DNA of 64,000 nucleotides from the NCBI RefSeq assembly GCF_018326005.1, contig NZ_AP021903.1:3505501-3569500 (forward strand), written 5' to 3'. Shown piece by piece: positions 25,916 through 33,471 of the stretch; positions within the stretch are counted from its first letter, which is position 1, and every line of letters begins with the position of its first letter. The position numbers and the translations under genes were made by a program. Source of the DNA: Pseudomonas sp. Seg1. Its GTDB lineage: Bacteria; Pseudomonadota; Gammaproteobacteria; Pseudomonadales; Pseudomonadaceae. The notes under the pieces are model-generated. The model saw only the letters and a program-made list of their open reading frames with translations. It was not told the DNA's origin and made no database searches.

Positions 25916-26608
25916 ATGCGCACCATCGGCATGATCGGCGGCATGAGCTGGGAGTCCAGCGCCGAATACTATCGACTCATCAATCAACAGGTCCGTGATC
26001 GTCTCGGCCCATTGCGCTCGGCACAAGTGCTGATGTACAGCGTCGATTTCGGCCCGGTCGAACAAGCCCAGCATGCCGGGCGCTGGGAAGACGCGGCGGC
26101 GATTCTGGTGGATGCCGCGCGCAGGCTTGAGGCCGGCGGCGCCGAATGCGTCGTGCTGTGTACCAACACCATGCACAAGGTCGCCGAGCAGATTCAGGCT
26201 GCGATCAGCATTCCGTTCCTGCACATTGCTGAACCGGCCGCGCACGCTGCGATTGCAATTGACGCGCGAACGGTCGGCTTGCTCGGTACGGCATTTACCA
26301 TGGAACAAGACTTTCTCAAGCAGCGCCTGATTGCCCAGGGTTTGACGGTATTGGTGCCCGATGATGCTGAACGCCAGCAGGTGCACCGGATCATCTACGA
26401 CGAGCTGTGTGTCGGGGTGATCAGCGAGGCATCCCGCAAGATCTACCAACAGGTGATCGAGTCGCTGACGGCGCGTGGCGCCCAGGCGATCATTCTCGGC
26501 TGCACGGAAATCGGCCTGCTGATCAAACCCGAACACAGCGCCCTGCCCTTGCTCGACACCACCGAGCTGCACGCGCAGTCGGCGGTGGCGTTCGCGCTGG
26601 GCGACTGA
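25916..26608 (+). CDS. Aspartate/glutamate racemase family protein
   Basis: A 230-residue cofactor-independent racemase. It starts with the family signature TIGMIGGMSWESSAEYY. The two catalytic cysteines are in place, one in VLCTNTMHK near residue 83 and one in ILGCTEIGLL near residue 195. These enzymes interconvert L- and D-aspartate or related amino acids with the two thiols acting as acid and base. The gene stands alone on the plus strand and converges with the acetyltransferase gene 1 bp away. Substrate choice cannot be read from sequence. Involvement in D-amino-acid supply is likely. Confidence 0.92.
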   Translation: MRTIGMIGGMSWESSAEYYRLINQQVRDRLGPLRSAQVLMYSVDFGPVEQAQHAGRWEDAAAILVDAARRLEAGGAECVVLCTNTMHKVAEQIQAAISIPFLHIAEPAAHAAIAIDARTVGLLGTAFTMEQDFLKQRLIAQGLTVLVPDDAERQQVHRIIYDELCVGVISEASRKIYQQVIESLTARGAQAIILGCTEIGLLIKPEHSALPLLDTTELHAQSAVAFALGD

Positions 26609-26609
26609 C

Positions 26610-27128
26610 TCAGGCTTTGGGACGGTTGCGCAGACGGGCCATGCTCAGGGTGTCGACCCAATGCCCGTCGCGCACCGCGTAGTCGCGAAACAGACCTTCG
26701 GTCTCGAAACCGAACTTGCGATAGAGACCGATGGCCGCCTCGTTATCGGCGTACACCGACAGCTCGACGCGGTGCAGATTCATCCAGTTGTCGGCGACGT
26801 CCAGCGCCGCTGCCAGCAAGGCCGAGCCCACACCCTTGCCTTGCCACGCCACCGCAACGGCCATGCCGACGTTGCCGGCGTGGCTGCGGCGAATCCGCGA
26901 ATAGTTTTCCAGCCCCAGATTGCCGATCACCACGCCCTGGTGCAGCGCCACCAGTTGCACCACGCGCTCGTTGTCCGGCATCAGTCGCTTGCGCCAGATT
27001 TCGGTGGCTTGAAACGGCATTTGCAACACCTGCCGGGTCACCGCCGGATCGTTGTACAGCGCGGTGATGCCCTCGACGTGGGATTCGTTGAAGCGCTCGA
27101 TATGAATGGCGGGGGTGTGCTCGGGCAT
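26610..27128 (-). CDS. GNAT N-acetyltransferase, YhhY/AaaT-like
   Basis: A 172-residue GNAT acetyltransferase using acetyl-CoA. The cofactor-binding loop is visible as VAWQGKGVGSALL, followed by LHRVELSVYADNEAAIGLYRKFGFETEG, the usual motif A and B order. Overall it is close to E. coli YhhY, an L-amino-acid N-acyltransferase, through the segments RRSHAGNVGMAV and YAVRDGHWVDT. I chose the ATG at 27128. The gene converges with the Asp/Glu racemase gene, so both may act on amino acids, though their opposite strands argue against a shared transcript. Confidence 0.88.
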   Translation of the reverse strand: MPEHTPAIHIERFNESHVEGITALYNDPAVTRQVLQMPFQATEIWRKRLMPDNERVVQLVALHQGVVIGNLGLENYSRIRRSHAGNVGMAVAVAWQGKGVGSALLAAALDVADNWMNLHRVELSVYADNEAAIGLYRKFGFETEGLFRDYAVRDGHWVDTLSMARLRNRPKA

Positions 27129-27203
27129 GGCGGATCGGTCCGTGATCGATGTGTGGCCGCCCACTCTAAACCGATCAACACGTTGTCTGCCATAGGTACA
27201 TAT

Positions 27204-27294
27204 TTGTAGGAGCGAGCCTGCTCGCGATAGCGGTGTATCAGTCGAAATTGATTAATCTGACACACCGCTATCGCGAGCAGGCTCACTCCTACAA
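27204..27294. repeat. REP inverted pair upstream of the acetyltransferase gene
   Basis: Arms TTGTAGGAGCGAGCCTGCTCGC and its near-exact inverse, with an inner inverted repeat (GCGGTGT / ACACCGC). It lies between the 5' end of the acetyltransferase gene and the 3' end of the LysR-type gene. It is the same family as the copy inside the DUF4381 gene. Confidence 0.94.
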
Positions 27295-27321
27295 GGGAAT
27301 GTCGGCGTAGAGGGAATAAGG

Positions 27322-28302
27322 TCAGCTCTGGAACCATTCCTGGCGTTCGTTGAAGGTGTGGTGGATCAGTTCCACCAGCGTCTGCACTTCGGCGATATGT
27401 TGCGACTCGGCATTCACCGCCAGCCACGCCTGCAACTGCATCGACTCCTCGAACAACCCCGGCAATGCCACCAACCCACGGTCGTAGCGGCTCATGTAAA
27501 TGGGCAGCAGGCCGATGCAAGCGCTGCACCGGATCATTTCCAGCATCAGCTCGTAAGACTGCATCTGCACCACCCCGGCCAGGCGTTGCTCGACGAGGTT
27601 GTTCCATGGGCGGAAGCTGTCGATCTGACGATCGTGCTGCCATTGCACCAGCATGAAATCGGCGAGGTCGTCAGCGCTGTCCGGGCGCGCGGTAACGCGG
27701 GAGTAGCGTTTGGCGATGTGCGGCAGATAGGCCAGGCTCGCAAGACGCTGCGGTTCGCTGGTGGCAAAGGTCGGGCCGGGATGCGCGGTGTCGCCGTGGG
27801 CGAGCCACAGCACGATGTCGGCGCTGACCGCACGCAGGGACAATTCGCTGTCGAGGGCGATGATCTCCAGACGTACGCTGGCGTTGCGCCGTAGCAGGGC
27901 GATCAAGTCACGGCCGAGGATGTCATGCAGGATCGATTCGGCGACGGCCAGACGTATCAACGGCTGCTCGACCACCGGCAGTTTGCGTTCGTTGGCCAGG
28001 GCGACCAGTTTGGCCTGCAGTTGCTGGCCTTCGCGGGTCAGGCTCAGGGCGCTGCCCTGAAAGCTGAACAAGGTGTGTTGCAGGGTTTGCTCAAGCTGCG
28101 CCAGTTGCTTGCGCAACAAGGTCGAACGCACATTGAGACTGCGCGCGGCTTGCATGAAGCAACCGCAGCGGGCGCTGACCAGAAAGTATTGCGCGACTTC
28201 GGCGTCGATCGTCGCGGCTTGCGCCAGCCAGGATTCGCTGGCGTCCTGCGCCCAGCGAAATTCGGCGCTGCCCTGTCGTCCTGCGGGTTCGGTGAATGAC
28301 AT
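27322..28302 (-). CDS. LysR-type transcriptional regulator with N-terminal extension
   Basis: A 326-residue regulator. The helix-turn-helix lies at about residues 36-90 (YFLVSARCGCFMQAARSLNV, then RKQLAQLEQTLQHTLFSF and the typical SLTREGQQL). The usual LysR start is preceded here by about 35 extra residues. The C-terminal part is the substrate-binding-like effector domain. The protein resembles the probable regulator beside the exbB2/PpiC cluster in P. aeruginosa, and here too it lies just downstream of that operon on the same strand. It may control it, but the target site is not visible. The start at 28302 gives MSFTEPAG. Confidence 0.85.
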   Translation of the reverse strand: MSFTEPAGRQGSAEFRWAQDASESWLAQAATIDAEVAQYFLVSARCGCFMQAARSLNVRSTLLRKQLAQLEQTLQHTLFSFQGSALSLTREGQQLQAKLVALANERKLPVVEQPLIRLAVAESILHDILGRDLIALLRRNASVRLEIIALDSELSLRAVSADIVLWLAHGDTAHPGPTFATSEPQRLASLAYLPHIAKRYSRVTARPDSADDLADFMLVQWQHDRQIDSFRPWNNLVEQRLAGVVQMQSYELMLEMIRCSACIGLLPIYMSRYDRGLVALPGLFEESMQLQAWLAVNAESQHIAEVQTLVELIHHTFNERQEWFQS

Positions 28303-28374
28303 CGATGACTCCCTGTCGATCTTTGTTGTTTGATGGCTTCCAGCACTTGATAAACATCTGAACCCTATGAGGGA

Positions 28375-28466
28375 CCTGTGGGAGCTGGCTTGCCAGCGAT
28401 GAGGTCGGCACATTCAACATCGCTAGACTGACATTCCGCTATCGCTGGCAAGCCAGCTCCCACAGG
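28375..28466. repeat. REP inverted pair between the regulator and PpiC genes
   Basis: Arms CCTGTGGGAGCTGGCTTGCC and its inverse enclose a short spacer. It is the same family as the copy inside batD. It lies 20 bp beyond the PpiC stop and could end the long operon or stabilise its mRNA. Confidence 0.93.
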
Positions 28467-28485
28467 GGTTGTGGTGAAAGTGAAA

Positions 28486-29433
28486 TCAGAGTTTTTCCTC
28501 AAGGACCTTGTTGAGTTCAGCGCCGTCGATACTCAGGGTCGCGGTGTTGAGCATGCCGTCCAGGTACGCCTGGGCAATCTGCTCCTGCCGTTGTGCACGC
28601 AAGGCCTGGGTCAGTTGATCGCGCAATTCATCCAGCGTCGCCGTACGGGCCGGTTGCTGTTCGGTGAGTTTGATCACATGAAACCCGGCCGCGCTTTGCA
28701 CAGGGTCAGACACTGCGCCGACCTTGAGCCGTGCCACCGCGCCGCGCACTTCCGGCACCAGTTGCTGCAACGGTTGCAGCCCGGTGTCGCCGCCGTGTTC
28801 GGCGGTGACGCGATCCTGCGAATATTGCGTCGCCAGTGCGGCAAATTCCCCCGGTGCGGCCTGAGCTTTCTTGCTCAATTCCCCCGCCTGTTTGCGCACT
28901 GCCTCAAGGCTCTGCGGCTCATTCACACTCAGGAAAATCTGACTGACCCGATACAGCGCCGGCGTCTGCCAATTGGCTTTGCCGGCGTCATACGCCTGCT
29001 GCAACTCGGCCGCACTGGGATAATCGGCCGGCACTTGGCTGACCGAACGCAAATAATCGCGGAAGACAATCTGTTCAGTCGCCGCACGCGTCTGCCGTGC
29101 GACGTCGGGCCGCTGCGCCCAACCTTGGGCATCGGCCTGCTCCAGCACCGCTTTCTCGGCCAGGCGCGTACGAATCCAGCGCTCCAGCGCCTCACGATTG
29201 CCGCGCAGTTGCTCGCGGGTTTCGGCCGGGACAGTCGCCAGCAGTGCCTGCAATTCGGCCGGCGACACCTGCTGATTGCCCAACCTTGCCACCGCCGGCC
29301 CCCCGGCAACCGCCGCCACCGGCGCCGATTGCTGAGCGGCGACCGGGTCACTGCCCGGTCGCACGGCCAACGCCACGGCCACCACCAACAGCGCCACCGC
29401 AGCGGCGCTGATCACCATGGCAGGCTTTTTCAC
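28486..29433 (-). CDS. PpiC-type peptidyl-prolyl isomerase, periplasmic
   Basis: A 315-residue protein starting with GTG that overlaps the previous stop. It has an N-terminal membrane/signal segment (residues 5-23), a SurA-like helical chaperone region at about 50-180, and a parvulin domain at about 145-260. Conserved parvulin signs are SQIFLSVNEP, a DRVTAEHGGDTGLQPL block and AGFHVIKLTEQ. It should help fold proteins in the periplasm. It is the last gene of the TpsB-ExbBD operon, so a job in folding the barrel, the porin or a secreted partner is likely. Confidence 0.9.
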   Translation of the reverse strand: MKKPAMVISAAAVALLVVAVALAVRPGSDPVAAQQSAPVAAVAGGPAVARLGNQQVSPAELQALLATVPAETREQLRGNREALERWIRTRLAEKAVLEQADAQGWAQRPDVARQTRAATEQIVFRDYLRSVSQVPADYPSAAELQQAYDAGKANWQTPALYRVSQIFLSVNEPQSLEAVRKQAGELSKKAQAAPGEFAALATQYSQDRVTAEHGGDTGLQPLQQLVPEVRGAVARLKVGAVSDPVQSAAGFHVIKLTEQQPARTATLDELRDQLTQALRAQRQEQIAQAYLDGMLNTATLSIDGAELNKVLEEKL

Positions 29434-29909
29434 AGCGCGACTTCCTCTTGCTCGGCCACGGCCACGGCCACTTTGGCGGTCTGCGCGGCGGCGCCGTTCT
29501 GGGTGAAATCACGCAGATAGACGATGAATTCCTGCAACAGACGATCCCACAGTTCCAGATTGCCGCGCAGGTGATCGTTGCTCACGCCTGCCGCGACCAC
29601 CACGTCCATTTCCATCACCAGAAACTCGCCCTGCAACGACAACCGCGCAAAACGACGGGTCGCGTTCCACTGCTCTGCCACACCCTGCGGCAACTCACCC
29701 TGCACGCGCAGCGCGCAACTGAAAGTGAAATCGACAAAGCTGCCCTGCTCCACTGCCGGGTTGCCGAAACGCACAGCGTAACCAATGCCTTGGCTGGCGC
29801 TGAGCAACTGAACGATGCCGTTCTGTTCGGTTTCGTTGACGCGATAACCGGCTGCTTGCAGAACTTCGGTCAGGGATTTTGGCGATACGTGGCTGATCAA
29901 TTGAGTCAT
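29430..29909 (-). CDS. YbjN domain-containing protein
   Basis: A 159-residue cytoplasmic protein of the YbjN family, recognisable from the initial segment SLTEVLQAAGYRV and the later FVDFTFSCALRVQG and QGEFLVMEMDVVV. YbjN proteins resemble type III secretion chaperones in fold and are described as regulatory or chaperone-like, but their role is poorly defined. The gene sits 30 bp after the coiled-coil gene and overlaps the PpiC start (GTGA), so it is a full member of the TpsB operon. A chaperone role for another product of this operon is an inference. Confidence 0.85.
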   Translation of the reverse strand: MTQLISHVSPKSLTEVLQAAGYRVNETEQNGIVQLLSASQGIGYAVRFGNPAVEQGSFVDFTFSCALRVQGELPQGVAEQWNATRRFARLSLQGEFLVMEMDVVVAAGVSNDHLRGNLELWDRLLQEFIVYLRDFTQNGAAAQTAKVAVAVAEQEEVAL

Positions 29910-29939
29910 TGTTTCTTCCTTGTTTATCAGTCTTTTAAA

Positions 29940-30569
29940 TCAGTGTGCGAGCGCGGCTTGCGGCGCGTCGAATTGAGTCTTGTAAAGGTCGTCACCGAAC
30001 CCCTGGGCCAATTCATCGAACTTGACCCGGGCACTGCCCGCGAAGGGCTGGCGAATCTTCATCACCTCGGCCACATCGATGTTTTCGTAGGCGCTGAGGA
30101 TCTGCTTGGCGACGCCGTACATCTGCTGATTCTTGACTGAACATTGCTGCACTTGTGTGTCACGTTCAGCCAATTGCGCTTGAAGCTTAGACCGTTCTGC
30201 CTCTTTGGCACGGGCCATGACCAGCAACTCGTCATAGGCCTTTTTGAACTTGCCGGTCTGCTCATTGCTGGCCGCCACTTGTGCCTGCGCCTGGCTGTGC
30301 AGGCTCTGCTGCTGCCCGGCCAGTTGCTCGGCAACGCCTTTGGCCTTGGCCAGTTCAGCGCTCAATTGCCTGATTTGCGCCTGCGCAGCCTTGGCCTCGT
30401 TCTGCGCCGCCAGTTGCGCGGCGCTGGCCTGGGCCTGCTGACTTTGCAGGGCCTGCAACTGCTGCGTGGTGCTGCGCAATTGCGTGCGCAGGCGTTCTTC
30501 CAGGCCTTCAGCAGTTGCCCCGGTGGCAATCAACATGCCGAGCCCCAGCCATAAAAAGCGGATTTTCAT
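29940..30569 (-). CDS. Secreted coiled-coil protein of the TpsB operon
   Basis: A 209-residue protein with a signal peptide (residues 1-21, ending ATGATAEG) followed by a long Ala/Gln-rich coiled coil at about residues 25-140 (QLQALQSQQAQASAAQLAAQ, continuing in heptads). The C-terminal third is compact, with a single-cysteine motif (QQCSVKNQQMYG). It should be a periplasmic rod-like protein, perhaps a spacer or scaffold spanning the periplasm between the ExbBD/TonB motor and an outer-membrane partner. That role is inferred from shape and neighbours. It follows the porin by 17 bp. Confidence 0.78.
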   Translation of the reverse strand: MKIRFLWLGLGMLIATGATAEGLEERLRTQLRSTTQQLQALQSQQAQASAAQLAAQNEAKAAQAQIRQLSAELAKAKGVAEQLAGQQQSLHSQAQAQVAASNEQTGKFKKAYDELLVMARAKEAERSKLQAQLAERDTQVQQCSVKNQQMYGVAKQILSAYENIDVAEVMKIRQPFAGSARVKFDELAQGFGDDLYKTQFDAPQAALAH

Positions 30570-30586
30570 CACCCTCTCCCGGCGCC

Positions 30587-32287
30587 TTAGAAGCGCGTGT
30601 TGATCTCAAGCTGCAAGACGTCGATGTCGAACGGCGCGCCGTATACCGCTTCGGTGCTCATCCAGCGACCTGTCGCGTAAACGTTCTTCGCCAGACCGTA
30701 GTTACCGCCGATGAAATAGCCCTTGGCGTTGGTGCCGCCGAGGTGGAACGACGAGTCGTTGAAACCGTCCGGCAAGGCATCCGGCTGGATGTACTTGTAG
30801 CCGGCGAACATGTTCCAGTCGCCCTGTTTCTTCAGGTCCAGCGCACTGCCGAGGGTGAACTGCACCATCCACGCATTGGCGCCGCTTTCGATGTCGCCAT
30901 TGCTGTCGAGGTTGTTGACGATCTGTCCGGCCGAGCGCTTACGCATGTCGCCTTCGTCGTAAGCGAGGTTGTGGATGTAGTTGCCCTGGCTACGCAGTTT
31001 GAAATCTTCTGGCAGGTCGGCATCCCAGACCAGGTTCAGATCGAGCAGGTTGAATTCGGACGCGAGGCCAACGAATTGCGGCTGCGGCGTGGTGGTCGGG
31101 TTGAGCGGGTTCGGCGTGATGTCACGCAGCAGGAATACGCTGTTGCCCTTCTGCATGAACGCCGCGCGGCTGCCGTCGCTGTCGCAACCCGGGGCGCCGG
31201 CCCACGGTTCGCAAGGGCTGGAGCGCTGGCCCTGAATGTCGTCGAAACGGTAGTAAGCCAGTGCGCCTTTCAAGCGGTTGTTGCTGTTGATCGCCCATTT
31301 GGCGCCGATCTGCGCGCCGTACAGCCACTTGTTGTCGCTTTCTTCCTTGTCGAAGCCGTTGCTGCTGGCGGTGTCGTTGGTGTAATCCACCGGGAACGCG
31401 CCGACGGTGCCGAACACGCCCCAGTCGCGACTGAGCTTGTGATCGAAAATCGCCGCCACACCGTCGAAGTTCAAGTCGTTGGAATAGAGCATGTCGGTGG
31501 ACATGAACGGGTTGGCGAAGCGCCCGCCGGTCAGGGTCAATTCATCCGTAGGCTTCCAGTTCAGGTAACCCTGATCGAGCCAGATGTCTTTCTTGGCGAA
31601 ACCGCCGCCGAGGCTTTGCGTGGTCGACACCGGGTTGTTGTCAGAGCCGGTGCCGATGCGGATGCCGGCAGTCCATTGCGGCGAGATCTCCGCTTTCATG
31701 CCCAGACGTGCACGAATGCGGAACTGGTTGGTGCGGTCTTCGCGGGTGTTGAGCAGCGGCGGCAGATTGGTGCTGCTGTTCGGGTTCACATCGTACGGGC
31801 CGTTGTTGTTGAGCTTGGCGAAGTCGACGATCTCGTTGCTGTTGCTGTCGGAGGAGTAGCGCGATTCGTCACGCAGACGAATGTCGCCGTCGAAGCTGAT
31901 GCGCGCAGCCCATTCCGGGAAGCTGTTGGGCGCCGCCCAGTTTTCCTGTTTGGCGGTGGCCATGACTTCGGCCTTGACCTGATCGCGGATCTGGTCGCGC
32001 ACGGCGGCTGGTACGTATTGCACCCGCACATCGCCCGGCGCGGCGACGGGTCCGGCGGCCACTACGGCGCTGGACGCGGCAGCCTGTTTGGCCTGCGCCG
32101 CTTCGTTCTGCGCCTGAGCGATCAGCGCATCGGCCTTGTCCTGTTTCAGAATGCCCTGCTCGACCAGCAAGCGGATCAGATTGATCGTGGCGTTCTCCGA
32201 GGGCGCAGGCGCCGCTGCGGCCTGACCGACCAGGGTCGCGATGACCATGCCGACCGCCAGGGACAATCGATTCACGTTGGAAATCAT
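30587..32287 (-). CDS. Putative outer-membrane porin
   Basis: A 566-residue protein with a signal peptide (ending QAAAA), a short helical coiled segment at about residues 35-75 (LIRLLVEQGILKQDKADALI) and then a long beta-barrel of alternating residues ending in LEINTRF, whose last Phe is a barrel-assembly signal. This is the putative porin family with an N-terminal periplasmic helix. I chose the ATG at 32287, 10 nt after AAGGAG, because the earlier ATG at 32308 overlaps that ribosome-binding site. It lies between tonB and the coiled-coil gene. Whether it conducts solutes or serves as the TonB-energised partner is not known. Confidence 0.85.
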   Translation of the reverse strand: MISNVNRLSLAVGMVIATLVGQAAAAPAPSENATINLIRLLVEQGILKQDKADALIAQAQNEAAQAKQAAASSAVVAAGPVAAPGDVRVQYVPAAVRDQIRDQVKAEVMATAKQENWAAPNSFPEWAARISFDGDIRLRDESRYSSDSNSNEIVDFAKLNNNGPYDVNPNSSTNLPPLLNTREDRTNQFRIRARLGMKAEISPQWTAGIRIGTGSDNNPVSTTQSLGGGFAKKDIWLDQGYLNWKPTDELTLTGGRFANPFMSTDMLYSNDLNFDGVAAIFDHKLSRDWGVFGTVGAFPVDYTNDTASSNGFDKEESDNKWLYGAQIGAKWAINSNNRLKGALAYYRFDDIQGQRSSPCEPWAGAPGCDSDGSRAAFMQKGNSVFLLRDITPNPLNPTTTPQPQFVGLASEFNLLDLNLVWDADLPEDFKLRSQGNYIHNLAYDEGDMRKRSAGQIVNNLDSNGDIESGANAWMVQFTLGSALDLKKQGDWNMFAGYKYIQPDALPDGFNDSSFHLGGTNAKGYFIGGNYGLAKNVYATGRWMSTEAVYGAPFDIDVLQLEINTRF

Positions 32288-32326
32288 CTGCACACAACTC
32301 CTTTTCATACAGCTTTATGAATTCGG

Positions 32327-33031
32327 TTAACCCGGACGCCGCCCTTGCAGGGACATGCGCACAGGCAGGGTGATGGAGGCCGGCGGCCGTTCGCTCAGGT
32401 GCGGCGCGTTACGCAGTGCCGCCAACACCTGAGTGTCGATTTCGGGGTTGCCGCTGGACTTGATCAGCTCGACCCGGGTGATCTCACCGACGCTGCTCAA
32501 CCACACATCGGCCTGCAACGTGAACGCGAGGTTGCGCAGGTCAGGGTTCTCGCGCAGTAGCTTCTGGAAGGTGAACGCGAGGAACTGGCTGTAAGTGCCG
32601 TTGCCCAGTCGTCCGCCACCGGCACCGGCCATGCCGCCGCCCTTGCCCGCGCCGATGTTGAACGCGTCGTTGCCGGACTGCGCATCGCCGTCCATTTGCA
32701 TCGGATTGGCCAGATCGTCCGCCGGCGATGGCGGTGCTTCTTCCTCGGGCTTGACCTCTTCCGGTTCAGGCGTTGGCTCAGGCTCGACGACTTTTTCTTC
32801 CACCGGAGTTTCCGGCTCTGGTGGTTTCTCCGGCGGCGGAGGTGGCGGTGGCGGCAACGGAATGATCGTCGGCACCTTCGGCGCTTCGCGGCGGATGCCG
32901 CTCATGTCGTTGGCCCATTGCCACAGCAGATACGCGGCGATGGCGCCGAGCAGCAGCCCGGCGCCCCATTTCACAAAACGCAACGGCGACCGTTTCACGG
33001 GCAGCGGCTCGAAGGGCATTTGTGCAGTCAT
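32327..33031 (-). CDS. TonB-like energy transducer
   Basis: A 234-residue protein with a single membrane helix (about residues 21-40), a Pro/Glu-rich rigid spacer at about 55-110 (runs of Pro, then EPEPTPEPEEVKPEEE), a Gly-rich stretch, and a C-terminal TonB domain (about 140-230) with AALRNAPHLSERPPASITLP. TonB spans the periplasm and passes energy from ExbBD to the outer membrane. Here no TonB-dependent receptor is in the operon, so the outer-membrane target may be the porin or the TpsB barrel. The gene follows exbD by 3 bp. Confidence 0.88.
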   Translation of the reverse strand: MTAQMPFEPLPVKRSPLRFVKWGAGLLLGAIAAYLLWQWANDMSGIRREAPKVPTIIPLPPPPPPPPEKPPEPETPVEEKVVEPEPTPEPEEVKPEEEAPPSPADDLANPMQMDGDAQSGNDAFNIGAGKGGGMAGAGGGRLGNGTYSQFLAFTFQKLLRENPDLRNLAFTLQADVWLSSVGEITRVELIKSSGNPEIDTQVLAALRNAPHLSERPPASITLPVRMSLQGRRPG

Positions 33032-33034
33032 GAC

Positions 33035-33460
33035 TCAGCCCTGACTCGGTTTGCCGGTCACAAGACCGACCTGGGACAGTTCGAGCCGGCGCAGCAGATC
33101 CAGCACTTCGATGACTTTCTGGTATTGCACCGTCGCGTCGCCGCGCACGATCACCGGGAAGTCCGGGCTCTGCGCCTTCTCGATGCGCAGGCGCTCTTCC
33201 AGCTCAGCCAGGGTCACCGGGTAGGCATCGAGGAACACCTGACCGCCGTCGTTGACCGAAATCGCCTTGGTCTTGGCCTCGGACAACGACACCGAAGCGC
33301 TGGCCTTGGGCAGGTTGATCTGAATCCCCGAGACCTGCGCCGTGGCGGTGAGGATGAACATCACCAGCACCACCATCAGCACGTCGACCAGCGGAGTGAT
33401 GTTGATGCTGTCCACCGCTGCATCTTCGTCATCGTCGTGGGAGGCATTTACAGACGCCAT
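33035..33460 (-). CDS. exbD: ExbD/TolR-family proton channel component
   Basis: A 141-residue protein with one N-terminal membrane helix (about residues 22-42, starting INITPLVDVLMVVLVMFILT) and a periplasmic domain of about 95 residues. The helix contains the functional aspartate in PLVDVLMV. With the ExbB-type gene just upstream it forms a proton-driven motor that energises TonB. This set corresponds to the exbB2-exbD2 locus of P. aeruginosa as I recall it. Position in the operon, 11 bp after the ExbB gene, supports the pairing. Confidence 0.92.
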   Translation of the reverse strand: MASVNASHDDDEDAAVDSINITPLVDVLMVVLVMFILTATAQVSGIQINLPKASASVSLSEAKTKAISVNDGGQVFLDAYPVTLAELEERLRIEKAQSPDFPVIVRGDATVQYQKVIEVLDLLRRLELSQVGLVTGKPSQG

Positions 33461-33471
33461 GTCAGTGCTCC

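Noticed and set aside
30515..32320. Open frame of 601 codons opposite the porin gene
   Set aside because: Val/Arg-rich composition typical of antisense shadows in GC-rich DNA; the porin with its signal peptide and terminal Phe is the real gene.
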